A model generated the notes under the pieces. It was given only the letters and a program-made list of their open reading frames with translations. It was not told where the DNA came from and did not search any database. DNA of 5,624 bases from Deltaproteobacteria bacterium (GTDB taxonomy: Bacteria; Desulfobacterota; Syntrophia; Syntrophales; UBA5619), in NCBI GenBank assembly GCA_026388345.1, contig JAPLJY010000167.1, positions 1-5,624 of the forward strand. The letters are read 5' to 3'. Numbering within the stretch: position 1 is the stretch's first letter; every line of letters begins with the position of its first letter. A program made the translations under genes and the position numbers. Shown here piece by piece: positions 5,027 to 5,624 of the stretch.

Positions 5027-5624
5027 TCAGTTGTGTTCCCGGGTCTTGCGGAATTCGACGTCGGGCCACTCCTCCATGATGAAGCCGAGGCGCCATTCGC
5101 TCGTCGCCAAGTAGGTCAGATGGCCGTCCGCGTCCCAGACGAGGTTCGCCGGGCATTTCTTCTCGAATTCCGCCAACCGCTTTTTGTCGTCGCATTCGAT
5201 CCATCGGGCCGCCGCGTAGTCGATCTGCTCATAGGAGGCGTCCACGCCGTATTCGGTCTTGAGGCGCGCCATCGTCACGTCGAACTGGAGGACGCCAACG
5301 GCGCCGAGGATGTAGTCGTTGCCGAAGAGCGGCCGGAAGACCTGGACCGCCCCCTCCTCGGAGAGCTGGGCGAGCCCCTTCCGGAGCTGCTTGATCTTGA
5401 GCGAGTTCTTGACCCGGACCCGCCGGAAGTGCTCCGGGGCGAAATTGGGAATCCCGGTGAACTGGAGAGGCTCCCCCTCGGAGAAGGTGTCGCCGATCCG
5501 GATCGTTCCGTGGTTGTGGATGCCGATGATGTCGCCGGGCCAGGCCTCCTCGACGTTGGTCCGATCCTGGGCCATGAAAATCGTCGCATTGGAGATCACG
5601 ATCTCCCGGCCGATCCGGTGGTGG
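5027..5624 (-). CDS. prfC: Peptide chain release factor 3 (RF3), C-terminal part, cut by the right window edge
   Basis: Cytoplasmic translational GTPase that removes RF1/RF2 from the ribosome after peptide release. The window holds the last 198 residues of a protein usually near 530 residues, so the N-terminal GTPase domain lies outside. The first visible residues, [20 protein letters not shown], match the beta-barrel domain II region, where E. coli RF3 has a similar V-V-I-S-x-A-x-x-F-M-A-x-D-R run. Then come [20 protein letters not shown] and [14 protein letters not shown], followed by the domain III signature [13 protein letters not shown], then [10 protein letters not shown] and ARWIEC. 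The ending, [12 protein letters not shown](N), is the characteristic RF3 C-terminus. The closing TGA is at 5027-5029. The GTG at 5599 is only an internal codon, since the frame continues to the edge. It is a housekeeping gene, probably unrelated in function to the transporter, and 327 bases separate it from tctC. Confidence 0.97.
   Translation of the reverse strand, partial: HHRIGREIVISNATIFMAQDRTNVEEAWPGDIIGIHNHGTIRIGDTFSEGEPLQFTGIPNFAPEHFRRVRVKNSLKIKQLRKGLAQLSEEGAVQVFRPLFGNDYILGAVGVLQFDVTMARLKTEYGVDASYEQIDYAAARWIECDDKKRLAEFEKKCPANLVWDADGHLTYLATSEWRLGFIMEEWPDVEFRKTREHN

Overview
The window is bacterial, GC-rich DNA with every convincing gene on the minus strand, so transcription runs from high to low coordinates. 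Gene content is ordinary proteobacterial: prfC (release factor 3) and a three-gene tripartite tricarboxylate transporter (TTT). An aldo/keto reductase follows, and at the left edge lies an N-terminal fragment resembling the HgcA-type corrinoid proteins of anaerobes. Together these make an anaerobic Deltaproteobacterium/Desulfobacterota-like host (for example a syntroph) a reasonable guess, but it is an inference. Nothing in the window fixes the taxonomy.

Layout from the right edge in transcription order. (1) 5624-5027: the C-terminal third of prfC, cut by the window edge. (2) 5026-4700: a 327-base AT-rich gap between two GC-rich genes. It holds a possible weak terminator for prfC, an 18-bp palindrome, a candidate sigma70 promoter with an A8 tract above the -35 box, a small hairpin with a GNRA-type loop, and a strong ribosome binding site. 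(3) 4699-1649: tctC, tctB and tctA, encoding a secreted periplasmic binding protein, a small four-helix membrane subunit and a large permease. tctC and tctB are separated by 76 bases carrying a strong GC-rich stem-loop; tctB and tctA are 29 bases apart. (4) 1648-1243: a 406-base gap with no confident gene, possibly containing a decayed coding remnant. (5) 1242-223: a complete aldo/keto reductase with its catalytic tetrad intact and a textbook ribosome binding site. (6) 160-1: the start of another gene running off the left edge.

Functionally, tctCBA looks like a self-contained carboxylate importer. TctC would capture a carboxylate in the periplasm and hand it to the TctA/TctB membrane complex, which imports it using an ion gradient. 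The substrate cannot be read from the sequence. The TctD/TctE two-component regulators that accompany the classical citrate system are absent here. The reductase could act on an imported or derived carbonyl compound, but the 406-base gap argues against a simple single operon.

I see no CRISPR array, tRNA, rRNA, insertion sequence, integrase or defence genes. The window does not contain a clearly new system. The points most worth a second look are the HgcA-like N-terminus at the left edge, the tctC/tctB intercistronic hairpin, and the structured regulatory region before tctC.
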